A stretch of 64,000 nt of DNA from contig NZ_SLWN01000009.1 in assembly GCF_004342025.1 (NCBI RefSeq), forward strand, positions 310,001-374,000, in the 5' to 3' direction. Position 1 is the stretch's first letter. Every line of letters starts with the position of its first letter. Of this stretch, positions 16,500-24,908 are shown in pieces. The notes below the pieces were generated by a model. That model ran no database searches. It was not told the DNA's origin and saw only the letters and a list, made by a program, of their open reading frames with translations. This DNA is from Kribbella steppae (GTDB lineage: Bacteria > Actinomycetota > Actinomycetes > Propionibacteriales > Kribbellaceae). The position numbers and the translations under genes are program-made.

Positions 16500-17813
16500 T
16501 CAGAGGTCGAAAGCGGTGCCGTCCTCGTCGAACGGGCCCATCACGGTCAAGGCCGGGGTGCCGGCGTACAACTCGGCGGCGAGGCGGGTGACGTCGTCGA
16601 GGGTGACGGCGTCGATCCGGTGCAGGATCTGGTCGACGGTCGGCAGCTCGCCGTACACGAGCTCGGCCTTGGCGATCCGGGTCATCTTGGCGCCGGTGTC
16701 CTCCAGGCCCATCACCACCGAGCCGCGCATCTGGCCCTTGCCGCGGAGCAGTTCGTCCGGCGTGATGTTGCCGCCGGCAATCGACTCCAGCTCGGACCGG
16801 ACCACGTCGAGGACCTCGCCGGCCTTCTTCGGCAGGCAGCCCGCGTACACGCCGACCATGCCGGAGTCGACGTACGCCGACCCGAAGGAGAAGACCGAGT
16901 AGGCCAGACCGCGCTTCTCCCGGACCTCCTGGAACAACCGCGACGACATGCCGCCGCCGACGATCCCGTGCAGGACGCCGGCGACGTACCGCCGCTCGTC
17001 GTTCCGCACCAGCCCGGGCATCCCGAGCACCAGGTGCGCCTGCTCGACGTCACGGTGGTGCACCTGCACCCCGCCGTACGTCGGAACGCGTCGAGCTGAT
17101 CCACGGCGTACCGCGGCGGGCTCGGCCTCGCCGGTCACCCAGTGCCGCTCGAACGCCTTGCGGACCAGGCGGACCACGTCGGTGTGGTCGACGTTGCCGG
17201 CGACCGACACGACGATGTTGGCCGGCTTGTAGCGGCGGCGGTACCAGCCGACCACCTGCTGGCGGGACAGTCCGGCCACGGATTCCGGCGTACCGGTGAT
17301 GGAGCGGCCGAGCGGGGACCTGCCCCAGAGCTGCTCGGCGAAGAGGTCGTGGATGTGGTCCGACGTCTCGTCGGCGTGCATCGCGATCTCCTCGTCGATG
17401 ACATCGCGCTCACTCTCCACATCCGCGCCGGTCAGCGTGGCGGAGGTGATCATGTCGCAGATGACGTCGACCGCGAGCGGCAGATCGGAGTCGAGCACCC
17501 GCGCGTAGTAGCACGTGTACTCCTTGCCGGTGAACGCGTTCATCTCGCCGCCGACCGCGTCGATCGCGGCGGAGATCTCCAGCGCGTCCCGGCGCTCGGT
17601 GCCCTTGAACAGCAGGTGCTCGAGGAAGTGCGTCGCGCCGGCCAGCGGTTCCGGCTCGTCCCGGGAGCCGACGCCGACCCAGACGCCGAAGGTGACCGAG
17701 CGGAAACCCGGTACGGACTGGGACAGCACACGGAGCCCGGAGGGCAGGACGGTCCGTTTCACCGGACCGCCCGCCTCCGAGCTCAGCAGTGTGCTGGTGA
17801 TGGCTCGAGTCAC
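16500..17813 (-). CDS. M16 family zinc metallopeptidase
   Basis: Protein of 437 residues with the inverted zinc motif HFLEH (ATHFLEHLLFKG, near residue 63) and the downstream acidic ligand region (ESERDVIDEEIAMHADE), so the N-terminal catalytic half is intact. The C-terminal half is the usual inactive M16 repeat. Its GTG at 17813 overlaps the pnp stop as GTGA, so it is translationally coupled to pnp, a gene order common in actinobacteria. Family members degrade short peptides such as cleaved presequences or process secreted peptides; the physiological substrate is not known. Confidence 0.93.
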   Translation of the reverse strand: MTRAITSTLLSSEAGGPVKRTVLPSGLRVLSQSVPGFRSVTFGVWVGVGSRDEPEPLAGATHFLEHLLFKGTERRDALEISAAIDAVGGEMNAFTGKEYTCYYARVLDSDLPLAVDVICDMITSATLTGADVESERDVIDEEIAMHADETSDHIHDLFAEQLWGRSPLGRSITGTPESVAGLSRQQVVGWYRRRYKPANIVVSVAGNVDHTDVVRLVRKAFERHWVTGEAEPAAVRRGSARRVPTYGGVQVHHRDVEQAHLVLGMPGLVRNDERRYVAGVLHGIVGGGMSSRLFQEVREKRGLAYSVFSFGSAYVDSGMVGVYAGCLPKKAGEVLDVVRSELESIAGGNITPDELLRGKGQMRGSVVMGLEDTGAKMTRIAKAELVYGELPTVDQILHRIDAVTLDDVTRLAAELYAGTPALTVMGPFDEDGTAFDL

Positions 17814-20044
17814 TCGGCCGGCTCAGCCTCAGCCTTCTTCTCGTCCTCCTCGACCACCGGGATCAGCGACAGCTTGCCCCGGTCGTCGATCTCGGCGATC
17901 TCGACCTGCAGCTTCTGGCCGACCGAGAGCACGTCCTCGACCGCCTCGACCCGCTTGCCGCCGGCCAGGCCGCGCAGCTTCGAGATGTGCAACAGGCCGT
18001 CCTTGCCCGGCAGCAGGCTGATGAACGCACCGAAGTTGGTCGTCTTCACGACCGTGCCCAGGTAGCGCTCGCCCTTCTCCGGCATGGTCGGGTTCGCGAT
18101 CGCGTTGATCGCGGCCCGGGCCGCCTCGGCCGACGGACCGTCGGTCGCGCCGATGTAGACGGTGCCGTCGTCCTCGATCGAGATGTCGGCGCCGGTGTCC
18201 TCGGTGATCTGGTTGATCATCTTGCCCTTCGGGCCGATGACCTCGCCGATCTTGTCGACCGGGACCTTCACCGAGATGACCCGCGGCGCGAACTCGCTCA
18301 TCTCACCCGGCGCGTCGATGGCCTTGGCCATCACGTCCAGGATGGTCAGCCGGGCGTCCTTGGCCTGGGTCAGCGCACCGGCCAGCACGCTGGCCGGGAT
18401 GCCGTCCAGCTTGGTGTCCAGCTGCAGGGCGGTGACGAAGTCCTTCGTCCCGGCGACCTTGAAGTCCATGTCGCCGAACGCGTCCTCCGCGCCCAGGATG
18501 TCGGTCAGCGCGACGTACTCGGTCTCGCCGTCGACCTCACCCGAGATCAGACCCATCGCGATACCGGCGACCGGGGCCTTCAGCGGCACGCCGGCGGACA
18601 GCAGCGACAGCGTCGAGGCGCAGACCGAACCCATCGAGGTGGAGCCGTTCGAGCCGAGCGCCTCGGACACCTGACGCAGCGCGTACGGGAAGTCCTCGCG
18701 CGACGGCAGCACCGGCACCAGGGCCCGCTCGGCCAGCGCGCCGTGACCGATCTCGCGGCGCTTCGGCGAACCCACCCGGCCGGTCTCACCGGTCGAGTAC
18801 GGCGGGAAGTTGTAGTTGTGCATGTAGCGCTTGCGCGTCTCCGGGGAGAGCGTGTCGAGCTGCTGCTCCATCCGGAGCATGTTCAGCGTGGTGACACCCA
18901 TGATCTGGGTCTCGCCGCGCTCGAACAGCGCCGAGCCGTGCACTCGCGGCAGCACCCGCACCTGGGCCTTGAGCGGCCGGATGTCGGCCAGCCCACGGCC
19001 GTCGATGCGGACCTTGTCCTTGAGCACGCGCTGGCGGACCAGCTTCTTGGTCAGCGACCGGAACGCCGCGGACAGCTCCTTCTCGCGGCCCTCGAAGTCG
19101 GCGGCCAGCTTGTCCACCACGGCGGCCTTGACCGCGTCGGTGGCGCTCTCACGCTCGTGCTTGCCGGCGATGGTCAGCGCCTGGCTGAGCTCCTCGGTGG
19201 CCGCGGCCTCGACGGCGGCGAACGCGTCCTCCTGGTAGTCCGGGAAGACCGGGAACTCGCCGGTCGGCTTGGACGCCTTGGCGGCCAGCTCCGACTGCGC
19301 GTCGACCAGGGTCTTGATGAAGCCCTTGGCGGCCTCGAGGCCCTCGGCAACGATCTCCTCGGTCGGCGCCTGCTTGCCGGCGGCGACGGCGTCGAAGGTG
19401 CCCGGGGTGGACTCGGCCTCGACCATCATGATCGCGACCTCACCGGTGTCGGTGACGCGACCGGCGACGACCATGTCGAAGACGGCGTCCTCGAGCTCGG
19501 TGTGGGTCGGGAAGGCCACCCACTGCTGGTCGATCAGGCCGACGCGGACAGCGCCGATCGGGCCCGAGAACGGCAGCCCGGCGATCTGGGTGGACATCGA
19601 CGCGGCGTTGATCGCCAGCACGTCGTACAGCTTGTCCGGGTTCAGCGCCAGGACGGTGATGACGACCTGGATCTCGTTGCGCAGGCCGGACACGAACGAC
19701 GGCCGCAGCGGGCGGTCGATCAGCCGGCAGGTCAGGATGGCCTCCTCGGACGGGCGGCCCTCCCGGCGGAAGAACGAGCCCGGGATGCGGCCCGCGGCGT
19801 ACATCCGCTCCTCGACGTCGACCGTCAACGGGAAGAAGTCGAACTGGTCCTTGGGCTTCTTGCTGGCCGTGGTGGCCGAGAGCACCATCGTGTCGCCGTC
19901 GAGGTACGCGGCGGCCGAACCGGCGGCCTGCTGGGCCAGACGGCCCGTCTCGAAGCGGATGGTGCGGGTGCCGAAGCTGCCATTGTCGATGACGGCTTCA
20001 GCGAATTCGGCGCCCTCCATGGGCGTACCGGTGGATCCCGACAC
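17810..20044 (-). CDS. pnp: Polyribonucleotide nucleotidyltransferase
   Basis: 3'-to-5' phosphorolytic exoribonuclease and polymerase of RNA decay; forms a trimer. Domain order is complete: first RNase PH domain, helical domain, second RNase PH domain, KH domain (VDKIGEVIGPKGKMINQI) and S1 domain (GTVVKTTNFGAFISLLPGKD), then an acidic tail. The GTG at 20044 is chosen because AAAGGGGA lies five bases upstream; it gives 744 residues, the family norm, and an in-frame ATG eight codons later is an alternative. A hairpin abuts the Shine-Dalgarno (20057-20091). The gene follows rpsO after a terminator-like stem and is coupled to the M16 peptidase gene. Confidence 0.97.
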   Translation of the reverse strand: MSGSTGTPMEGAEFAEAVIDNGSFGTRTIRFETGRLAQQAAGSAAAYLDGDTMVLSATTASKKPKDQFDFFPLTVDVEERMYAAGRIPGSFFRREGRPSEEAILTCRLIDRPLRPSFVSGLRNEIQVVITVLALNPDKLYDVLAINAASMSTQIAGLPFSGPIGAVRVGLIDQQWVAFPTHTELEDAVFDMVVAGRVTDTGEVAIMMVEAESTPGTFDAVAAGKQAPTEEIVAEGLEAAKGFIKTLVDAQSELAAKASKPTGEFPVFPDYQEDAFAAVEAAATEELSQALTIAGKHERESATDAVKAAVVDKLAADFEGREKELSAAFRSLTKKLVRQRVLKDKVRIDGRGLADIRPLKAQVRVLPRVHGSALFERGETQIMGVTTLNMLRMEQQLDTLSPETRKRYMHNYNFPPYSTGETGRVGSPKRREIGHGALAERALVPVLPSREDFPYALRQVSEALGSNGSTSMGSVCASTLSLLSAGVPLKAPVAGIAMGLISGEVDGETEYVALTDILGAEDAFGDMDFKVAGTKDFVTALQLDTKLDGIPASVLAGALTQAKDARLTILDVMAKAIDAPGEMSEFAPRVISVKVPVDKIGEVIGPKGKMINQITEDTGADISIEDDGTVYIGATDGPSAEAARAAINAIANPTMPEKGERYLGTVVKTTNFGAFISLLPGKDGLLHISKLRGLAGGKRVEAVEDVLSVGQKLQVEIAEIDDRGKLSLIPVVEEDEKKAEAEPAE

Positions 20045-20056
20045 GGGATTCCCCTT

Positions 20057-20091
20057 TCTCACTGAGACACAAGTTGCGTCTCTCGGTGAGA
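20057..20091 (-). promoter_or_regulatory. Leader hairpin flanking the pnp ribosome-binding site
   Basis: On the coding strand TCTCAC-GAGAC and GTCTC-GTGAGA arms pair with a small internal loop and a 9-nt apical loop, ending one to two bases before the pnp Shine-Dalgarno. In Escherichia coli a leader stem cut by RNase III lets PNPase repress its own mRNA. The position here fits such a site, but function is inferred. Confidence 0.5.
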
Positions 20092-20287
20092 CGACTGCGA
20101 GGCGCGAGCTCCTGGGGTTGCCGGTCTTCGATCGAGGCCCGCGGGGTGTGTACTCCCGAAGGCCACTACCGAGGACCGGTCTCCTCCCGCCACGCGTTTC
20201 GCGTCGTCTCGTGGTCGTTGCGTTATTCAGTTGTTCCGAGGCTAGCCCTCGTACGGCGTGCGCCCTACGGCGGCACTCGGATACGCC

Positions 20288-20320
20288 AGGAGCGGCCACC
20301 CCAGGCGGGGGGCCGCTCCT
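20288..20320 (-). terminator. rpsO-pnp intercistronic hairpin
   Basis: A perfect 10-bp stem (AGGAGCGGCC with GGCCGCTCCT) and a 13-nt loop lie eight bases after the rpsO stop. There is no T tract. It probably acts as a partial terminator or 3' end stabiliser for the rpsO transcript, with some read-through into pnp. Confidence 0.6.
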
Positions 20321-20327
20321 CGCGACG

Positions 20328-20600
20328 TCATCGGCGAAGGCCGAGCCGCTCGATCAGGGACCGGTAGCGGTTGATGTCCTTCTTCGCCAGGTAGTTCAGC
20401 AGCCGGCGGCGCTGACCGACGAGCAGCAACAGGCCACGACGGCTGTGGTGGTCGTGCTTGTGCTCTTTGAGGTGCTCGGTCAGGTCGGCGATCCGGTGCG
20501 TGAGCAGCGCCACCTGAACCTCGGGGGACCCGGTGTCACCCTCGGTCAGGGCGTACTCACCGATGATCTTCTTCTTCGTTGCGGCATCAACTGATGACAC
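20328..20600 (-). CDS. rpsO: 30S ribosomal protein S15
   Basis: S15 binds the central domain of 16S rRNA and helps form the small-subunit platform. The 90-residue protein has the family signature (GDTGSPEVQVALLTHRIADL and HHSRRGLLLLVGQRRRLLNY) and the normal length. The GTG at 20600 follows GAGAGGA at a good distance and gives the expected N terminus before ATKKKIIGEYA. It lies between ribF and pnp in the conserved actinobacterial order. Confidence 0.98.
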   Translation of the reverse strand: MSSVDAATKKKIIGEYALTEGDTGSPEVQVALLTHRIADLTEHLKEHKHDHHSRRGLLLLVGQRRRLLNYLAKKDINRYRSLIERLGLRR

Positions 20601-20716
20601 GGAGTTCCTCTCGATTTCCGTTGCGCGGCGCACCGGGGCATTCGTCACCCGAGCACTCTCAGTCCGCGGCCGTTCAGACGGCAGCAGTCAGCGTATCAGT
20701 CCGTGGACGCGTCACC

Positions 20717-21694
20717 CTAATTCCCGGTCAAGATGCGCCGGGCCCCGTCGACATCGGCTTTCATCTGGACCAGCAGCTCGTCGATGCTGTCGAACCGGAT
20801 CTGGCTGCCGCGGAGCCGGGCGACGAAGTCCACCGCGATCCGGGCGCCGTACAGCTCCAGATCGTCGCGGTCCAGCACGTAGCTCTCCACCCGCCGGTCA
20901 ACGCCGTCGAAGGTGGGGTTGCTGCCGACGCTGATCGCCGCGGGCAGCGGTTCCGGGTACGCCGGAGCGCCCTCCGCCGGGTCGAGCACGGTCAGCCAGC
21001 CCGCGTACACACCGTCCAGCGGGATCGCGGCCTGCGGATCGGCGGGGATGTTCGCCGTCGGGAACCCGAGCTCGCGGCCCCGCTTGTCACCCTCCACGAC
21101 GACCCCGGTGACCCGGAGCGGCCGCCCGAGCGCCTCCGCGGCCGCCTCCACGTCGCCCTCGGCGATCCGCCCCCGGATGTACGTCGACGACCACGGCTGC
21201 CCATCTGCGGTCATGCTCAGGCCTGCCAGGCTCAGGCCCTCGACCTGGAACCCATGCGTCGCCCCGGCCGCGACCAGTGTGTCCACGTGCCCGGCCGCCT
21301 TGTGGCCGAAGCGGAAGTTCTCGCCGACCACGACCGCCTTGGCGTGCAGTGTGCCGACCAGGACCCGCTCGATGAACTCCTCCGGCGACCAGCCCGCCAC
21401 GTCCTTGTCGAACGGGAGGATCAGCACCGCGTCGGCGCCGTGGTTGCCGAGCAGTTCGGCCCGCCCCTCGGGCTCGCTGAGCATCGCGGGCGCCCGATCG
21501 GGCCGCAGTACGACCATCGGGTGCGGATCGAAGGTGAGCGCGACCACCGGCAGGCCACCCAGCTCGGCCGCTCGCGCCTTGGCGTGCGCGAGCACCTCCT
21601 GATGCCCCCGGTGCACGCCGTCGAAGTTGCCGATGGTGACGACCGACGGGCCGAATTCCGGCTCCACCTCGTCCAATCCGTGCCAGACACGCAT
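20717..21694 (-). CDS. ribF: Bifunctional riboflavin kinase/FAD synthetase
   Basis: Converts riboflavin to FMN and FMN to FAD. The N-terminal adenylyltransferase domain has TIGNFDGVHRGHQ near residue 20, containing the HxGH-type nucleotide motif, and the C-terminal flavokinase domain has GRELGFPTANI and the beta-barrel strand SVGSNPTFDG. The ATG at 21694 gives 325 residues, the family length; longer forms would run into the divergent esterase promoter region. In many actinobacteria ribF follows truB directly; here seven accessory genes separate them. Confidence 0.96.
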   Translation of the reverse strand: MRVWHGLDEVEPEFGPSVVTIGNFDGVHRGHQEVLAHAKARAAELGGLPVVALTFDPHPMVVLRPDRAPAMLSEPEGRAELLGNHGADAVLILPFDKDVAGWSPEEFIERVLVGTLHAKAVVVGENFRFGHKAAGHVDTLVAAGATHGFQVEGLSLAGLSMTADGQPWSSTYIRGRIAEGDVEAAAEALGRPLRVTGVVVEGDKRGRELGFPTANIPADPQAAIPLDGVYAGWLTVLDPAEGAPAYPEPLPAAISVGSNPTFDGVDRRVESYVLDRDDLELYGARIAVDFVARLRGSQIRFDSIDELLVQMKADVDGARRILTGN

Positions 21695-21819
21695 GACAGA
21701 AGGATTCCATGCCGGACCCGGGTCCGATGCGGCAGGTCCGCGATCACCCCTTGTAATCGGCGTGTCACTCAACTTAGGGTGTGGCGGCACGAGCGTTTGC
21801 TTGCCTGGGGAGGTTGCAC

Positions 21820-22839
21820 GTGAGGATCCGTCGGATCGCCGCGGCTGCGCTGGCATTGGTGCTTTTCCCCGGTACGGCGCTCGTGGCCGCGCCGGCCTCG
21901 GCGTCGTACCAGGCACCGCTGTTCAAGCACTACGTCGCGCTCGGGGACTCGTATTCGTCGGCGCCGCTGGTGCCGCTGCCGGACCTGCTGTCGCTGGGGT
22001 GTGTGCGATCGACGAGCAACTACCCGAAGATGCTCGCCGCGATGCTGCGGCCCTATCAGTTCACCGACGTGAGCTGCGGTGGTGCCGACACCACGAACAT
22101 GACCACGCCGCAGAGCACGGCCCTGGGCACGGCCGCTCCACAGTTCAACGCGCTGCGACCGGACACGGACCTGGTCACCCTCGGGATCGGCGGCAACGAC
22201 TTCGGCGTGTTCGGCGACATCATCGGCACCTGCCCGGGGCTGCGGGCCAGTGATCCGTCCGGTGCGCCGTGCAAGGCGCACTTCACCGTCAACGGTGTGG
22301 ACACGCTGAAGGCGCGGATCCTCCAGACCCAGGCCCGGATCACGACCGTTGTCCAGGGGATCAGAGAGCGGTCGCCGCAGGCAACGATCGCGCTGATCGG
22401 CTACCCGAAGATCGCGCCGGAACACGGCACCTGCCCGGCGATCCTGCCGTTCGCGGACGGCGACTACACCTACCTGTACTCGATCGAGCAGGCGCTCAAC
22501 ACCGCGATCGCGAACGCTGCGGCTGCGACCGGAGCGGCGTACGTGGACACGTTCGGGCCGTCGACCGGGCACGATGCCTGTGCACCGGACGGGCAGGCGT
22601 GGATCCAGGGCAAGGACATCAACTTGCTGCGGGCGCTGAACTACCACCCGCGCTACGAAGGACAGGCCGGCGTCGCGTCGCTGACCTTCAAGACGTTGAC
22701 CGGTGAGCCAGTCGTGGTGACTGCGGCCGAGCAAGCCGCTTGGGCCGCTCGCGGTCGGGAGTTGTCCCGGCAAGCAGCTGCGTCGCCTCAGGCCGTCGAG
22801 GCCTCCCTGAACCGTCTACGGACCAGCGCGCAACGCTGA
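21820..22839 (+). CDS. Secreted SGNH/GDSL esterase or lipase
   Basis: Exported hydrolase of 339 residues. A Sec signal peptide (residues 1-28, ending APASA) precedes block I ALGDSYSS with nucleophile Ser44; block III is GIGGNDF, and the C-terminal His lies in NYHPRYEGQ. These blocks place it in the Streptomyces-type SGNH esterase family that cleaves acyl esters in lipids or glycans. The GTG at 21820 has GGGGAGG six bases upstream and gives a proper signal peptide. It is divergent from ribF and ends in a strong bidirectional hairpin shared with the sirtuin gene. Confidence 0.9.
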   Translation: MRIRRIAAAALALVLFPGTALVAAPASASYQAPLFKHYVALGDSYSSAPLVPLPDLLSLGCVRSTSNYPKMLAAMLRPYQFTDVSCGGADTTNMTTPQSTALGTAAPQFNALRPDTDLVTLGIGGNDFGVFGDIIGTCPGLRASDPSGAPCKAHFTVNGVDTLKARILQTQARITTVVQGIRERSPQATIALIGYPKIAPEHGTCPAILPFADGDYTYLYSIEQALNTAIANAAAATGAAYVDTFGPSTGHDACAPDGQAWIQGKDINLLRALNYHPRYEGQAGVASLTFKTLTGEPVVVTAAEQAAWAARGRELSRQAAASPQAVEASLNRLRTSAQR

Positions 22840-22864
22840 CCCTTTCCAATCCGTAGAGCGGACC

Positions 22865-22899
22865 CCGGGTCGAGCCACCTCACGCGTGGCTCGGCCCGG
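22865..22899. terminator. Bidirectional terminator between esterase and sirtuin genes
   Basis: A 14-bp stem with one G-U pair (22865-22878 with 22886-22899) and a 7-nt loop sits between two convergent genes, about 25 bases after the esterase stop and 7 after the sirtuin stop. A T tract is absent, but stem length and position strongly suggest transcription termination in both directions. Confidence 0.75.
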
Positions 22900-22906
22900 C
22901 GGTGTT

Positions 22907-23788
22907 CTAGAGCTGTTGTGTGAGCTCCGTGAGTGCCTGGCCGAGCGGGAGGTTGACGCGATGGGCGGCGTACGGATCGCCACGTGTGACGCCCTGGTTG
23001 ATGATCAGGACCGGCTTGCCGGCCTTGGCGGCGTGGCGGACGAAGCGGAAGCCGGACATCACCGTCAGGGACGAGCCGAGGACGAGCATGGCGGCCGCGT
23101 CGTCGATCAGGCGATAGCAGCGTTCGACCCGCGGCTTCGGCACGTTCTCGCCGAAGAACACCACGTCGGGTTTGAGTACGCCGGTCCCGCACGCCTCACA
23201 TGGGACGACGTTGAAGGTGCGGACGATCGAGTCGGGCAGGTCCACATCGCCGTCGGGGTTGATGCGGGTGGCCTCGCCCTCGAAGTCCGGGTTGGCCGCG
23301 CGGAGGCGACGGTCGAGTGCTTCGCGGGCGGACGTCGTAGGACAGTTGAGGCAGATGACCCGGTCCAGGTTGCCGTGCAGCTCGATCACGTCTCTGGCGC
23401 CGGCCGCTTGGTGGAGGCCGTCGACGTTCTGGGTGACGACGCCGTTGAGGTAGCCGCGCGCTTGCAGGGCCGCGACGGCCCGGTGGCCTTCGTTCGGGAG
23501 GGCCCGGGCGATGGTGCGCCAGCCGAGGTGGCTGCGGGCCCAGTACCGCTGCCGGCCGGATTCGCTCGCCACGAAGTCGCCGTACGTCATCGGGGTGTGG
23601 GTCCGGAGACTGCCGGTCTCGCCGCGGTAGTCCGGGATACCTGACTCGGTGGAGATGCCTGCGCCGGTGAGTACGACGACATCGCCGTCGGCAACCACGT
23701 CCGCGATCGGGGCGAGGTCTGTCGTACCGGGCTCGAGCGCCATCACCTCCGGGCCGGGGACCCATTGCAGTGTCGGACGCGAACGCAC
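22907..23788 (-). CDS. Sirtuin, NAD-dependent protein deacylase (SIR2 family)
   Basis: Removes acyl groups from lysine with NAD. Signatures in order: GAGISTESGIPDYRG, TQNVDGLH with the catalytic His, the zinc ribbon Cys pairs CLNC and CEAC, and later GSSLTV. The start is uncertain; the GTG at 23788 gives 293 residues and follows a weak ribosome-binding site, and an ATG fifteen codons later is possible. A much longer open frame upstream overlaps the neighbouring gene and is not used. It belongs to the accessory block between ribF and truB. Targets are unknown; acyl-CoA synthetases are common bacterial substrates. Confidence 0.92.
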   Translation of the reverse strand: MRSRPTLQWVPGPEVMALEPGTTDLAPIADVVADGDVVVLTGAGISTESGIPDYRGETGSLRTHTPMTYGDFVASESGRQRYWARSHLGWRTIARALPNEGHRAVAALQARGYLNGVVTQNVDGLHQAAGARDVIELHGNLDRVICLNCPTTSAREALDRRLRAANPDFEGEATRINPDGDVDLPDSIVRTFNVVPCEACGTGVLKPDVVFFGENVPKPRVERCYRLIDDAAAMLVLGSSLTVMSGFRFVRHAAKAGKPVLIINQGVTRGDPYAAHRVNLPLGQALTELTQQL

Positions 23789-23805
23789 GTGCCCAGGGTA
23801 GCCAG

Positions 23806-24438
23806 TCAGTGGTCGCCGCGGACCAGGCCCAGCGTGGCGATCAGGTCCTCGTGGAGCTCGAACCAGACCTTGTGGCACGAGTCGACGTTGGTCCGGTCGA
23901 CCCATCCGGTGTCGCCGGCCTGGACACGCTCGAGGGCAGTGGCGAACCGGGTCCGGTAGCCCTGGAACCGGTTGAGGACCCCTTCCAGCGTCTCCGTCAG
24001 GGGACCAAGTTGCTCGGCGAGTGCTGTCAGTTCGACAATGACGCGGCGGTCCCAGGCCGGGTCTGCGTGGTCGTTGAAGGCGTGCGGGTCGTCGCCCGTC
24101 GGTCTCAACTGCCATTGGGTGCAGGCGATCTGCAGACGCTCGTTGAGTGGAAGGAAGGCTCGGTAGATCTCGCGGACGGTCTCCGCGCCGGCTGTGGATT
24201 CGAGCTCTTGGGCCAGGCGGCGTTCGTTCTCCTCCCGGCCCGACGCCATCAGGGACCAGCCGCCGATGCCGGCGAACTCGCTCCAGGTGATCCAGCCGAA
24301 GGCCTGATAGTCGAGCAGCAACTCCTTCGTCACCGCCTGGTCGAGCCCGAACCGTCGGGCGACCTGCTGGTCGTCCGCGACGCCTTGCAGCCGTACGGCG
24401 TGCAGCACGAGGAGCTCTGGGGTGGAGACCTGGGTCAT
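23806..24438 (-). CDS. Winged-helix-like protein of unknown function
   Basis: Protein of 210 residues. The N-terminal 60 residues (PELLVLHAVRLQGVADDQQV and following) look like a winged helix of the kind found in small transcription regulators; the rest is helical, with conserved-looking Trp and Asp residues and no catalytic motif that I recognise. The ATG at 24438 overlaps the stop of the HTH gene 24435-24848 (ATGA), so the two are coupled. Both are divergent from the PEP-utilizing enzyme gene at 24909, which suggests that the pair senses a signal and controls that enzyme. This role is inferred from gene order only. Confidence 0.6.
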   Translation of the reverse strand: MTQVSTPELLVLHAVRLQGVADDQQVARRFGLDQAVTKELLLDYQAFGWITWSEFAGIGGWSLMASGREENERRLAQELESTAGAETVREIYRAFLPLNERLQIACTQWQLRPTGDDPHAFNDHADPAWDRRVIVELTALAEQLGPLTETLEGVLNRFQGYRTRFATALERVQAGDTGWVDRTNVDSCHKVWFELHEDLIATLGLVRGDH

Positions 24439-24848
24439 GTCGTCGGTCCGTCCGCTGGGCGGCTGCTGCGTGCAGTCAGCCGGTCGAGTCGCTGCTGGCA
24501 CGCCTGAGGTGAGTTGAGGCCGAGCGCTCGCGCCATCTCGGCCCAGGTGAGACCGAGACCGCGCGCCGCAAACATCAAGCCTGCCTCGAGCTGCTCAAGC
24601 TCAGCCCGGGCAGCCGGAAACAACTGCAACGCCGCCACAGCCTCCCGCCGTACGTCGTCCGTGTCGATCGCCGAGCTGGATTGCCAGAGGAAGAACTGGA
24701 TCAGGTCGACGGCCGACGGCGGCACCGGACCCGGCTGCCAGGGACGACGGGCAAGCCGGTCGGCTCCGTGGTCCAGGAGCAGCCGACGCGCCTCGTGCTC
24801 CCGGTCGGCCTGGGCCTGGTCGTCGAAGGGTTCGTGGTTGCTTTGCAC
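24435..24848 (-). CDS. Small HTH protein, putative repressor of the divergent operon
   Basis: Protein of 137 residues with a helix-turn-helix near the C terminus (GLTWAEMARALGLNSPQACQ), of the type seen in sigma-70 region 4-like DNA-binding proteins. The N-terminal half is helical and charged. It is coupled to the winged-helix-like gene and divergent from the PEP-utilizing enzyme. The 60-base intergenic gap holds an inverted repeat (24866-24896) that overlaps the promoter space of both directions, a classic layout for autoregulation and control of the neighbour. Confidence 0.65.
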   Translation of the reverse strand: MQSNHEPFDDQAQADREHEARRLLLDHGADRLARRPWQPGPVPPSAVDLIQFFLWQSSSAIDTDDVRREAVAALQLFPAARAELEQLEAGLMFAARGLGLTWAEMARALGLNSPQACQQRLDRLTARSSRPADGPTT

Positions 24849-24865
24849 TCGAGAACCGTGGATCC

Positions 24866-24896
24866 TTCAACATGATGTTGTCAATATTTTGTTGAA
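24866..24896. promoter_or_regulatory. Putative operator between HTH gene and PEP-utilizing enzyme gene
   Basis: The AT-rich gap contains TTCAACA (24866-24872) and TGTTGAA (24890-24896) as an inverted repeat, and inside it the palindrome CAACAT-G-ATGTTG (24868-24880). The overlap of two symmetric elements in a 60-base divergent promoter region suggests binding by the neighbouring HTH protein. Confidence 0.5.
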
Positions 24897-24908
24897 AGGA
24901 CGGCCTCG

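Noticed and set aside
17987..20065. Long plus-strand open frame opposite pnp
   Set aside because: Antisense shadow of a highly conserved gene; no domain or ribosome-binding site.
23789..24115. Longer sirtuin reading frame extending to about 24115
   Set aside because: The extension overlaps the winged-helix-like gene and lacks conserved sirtuin sequence; the SIR2 core begins after 23750.
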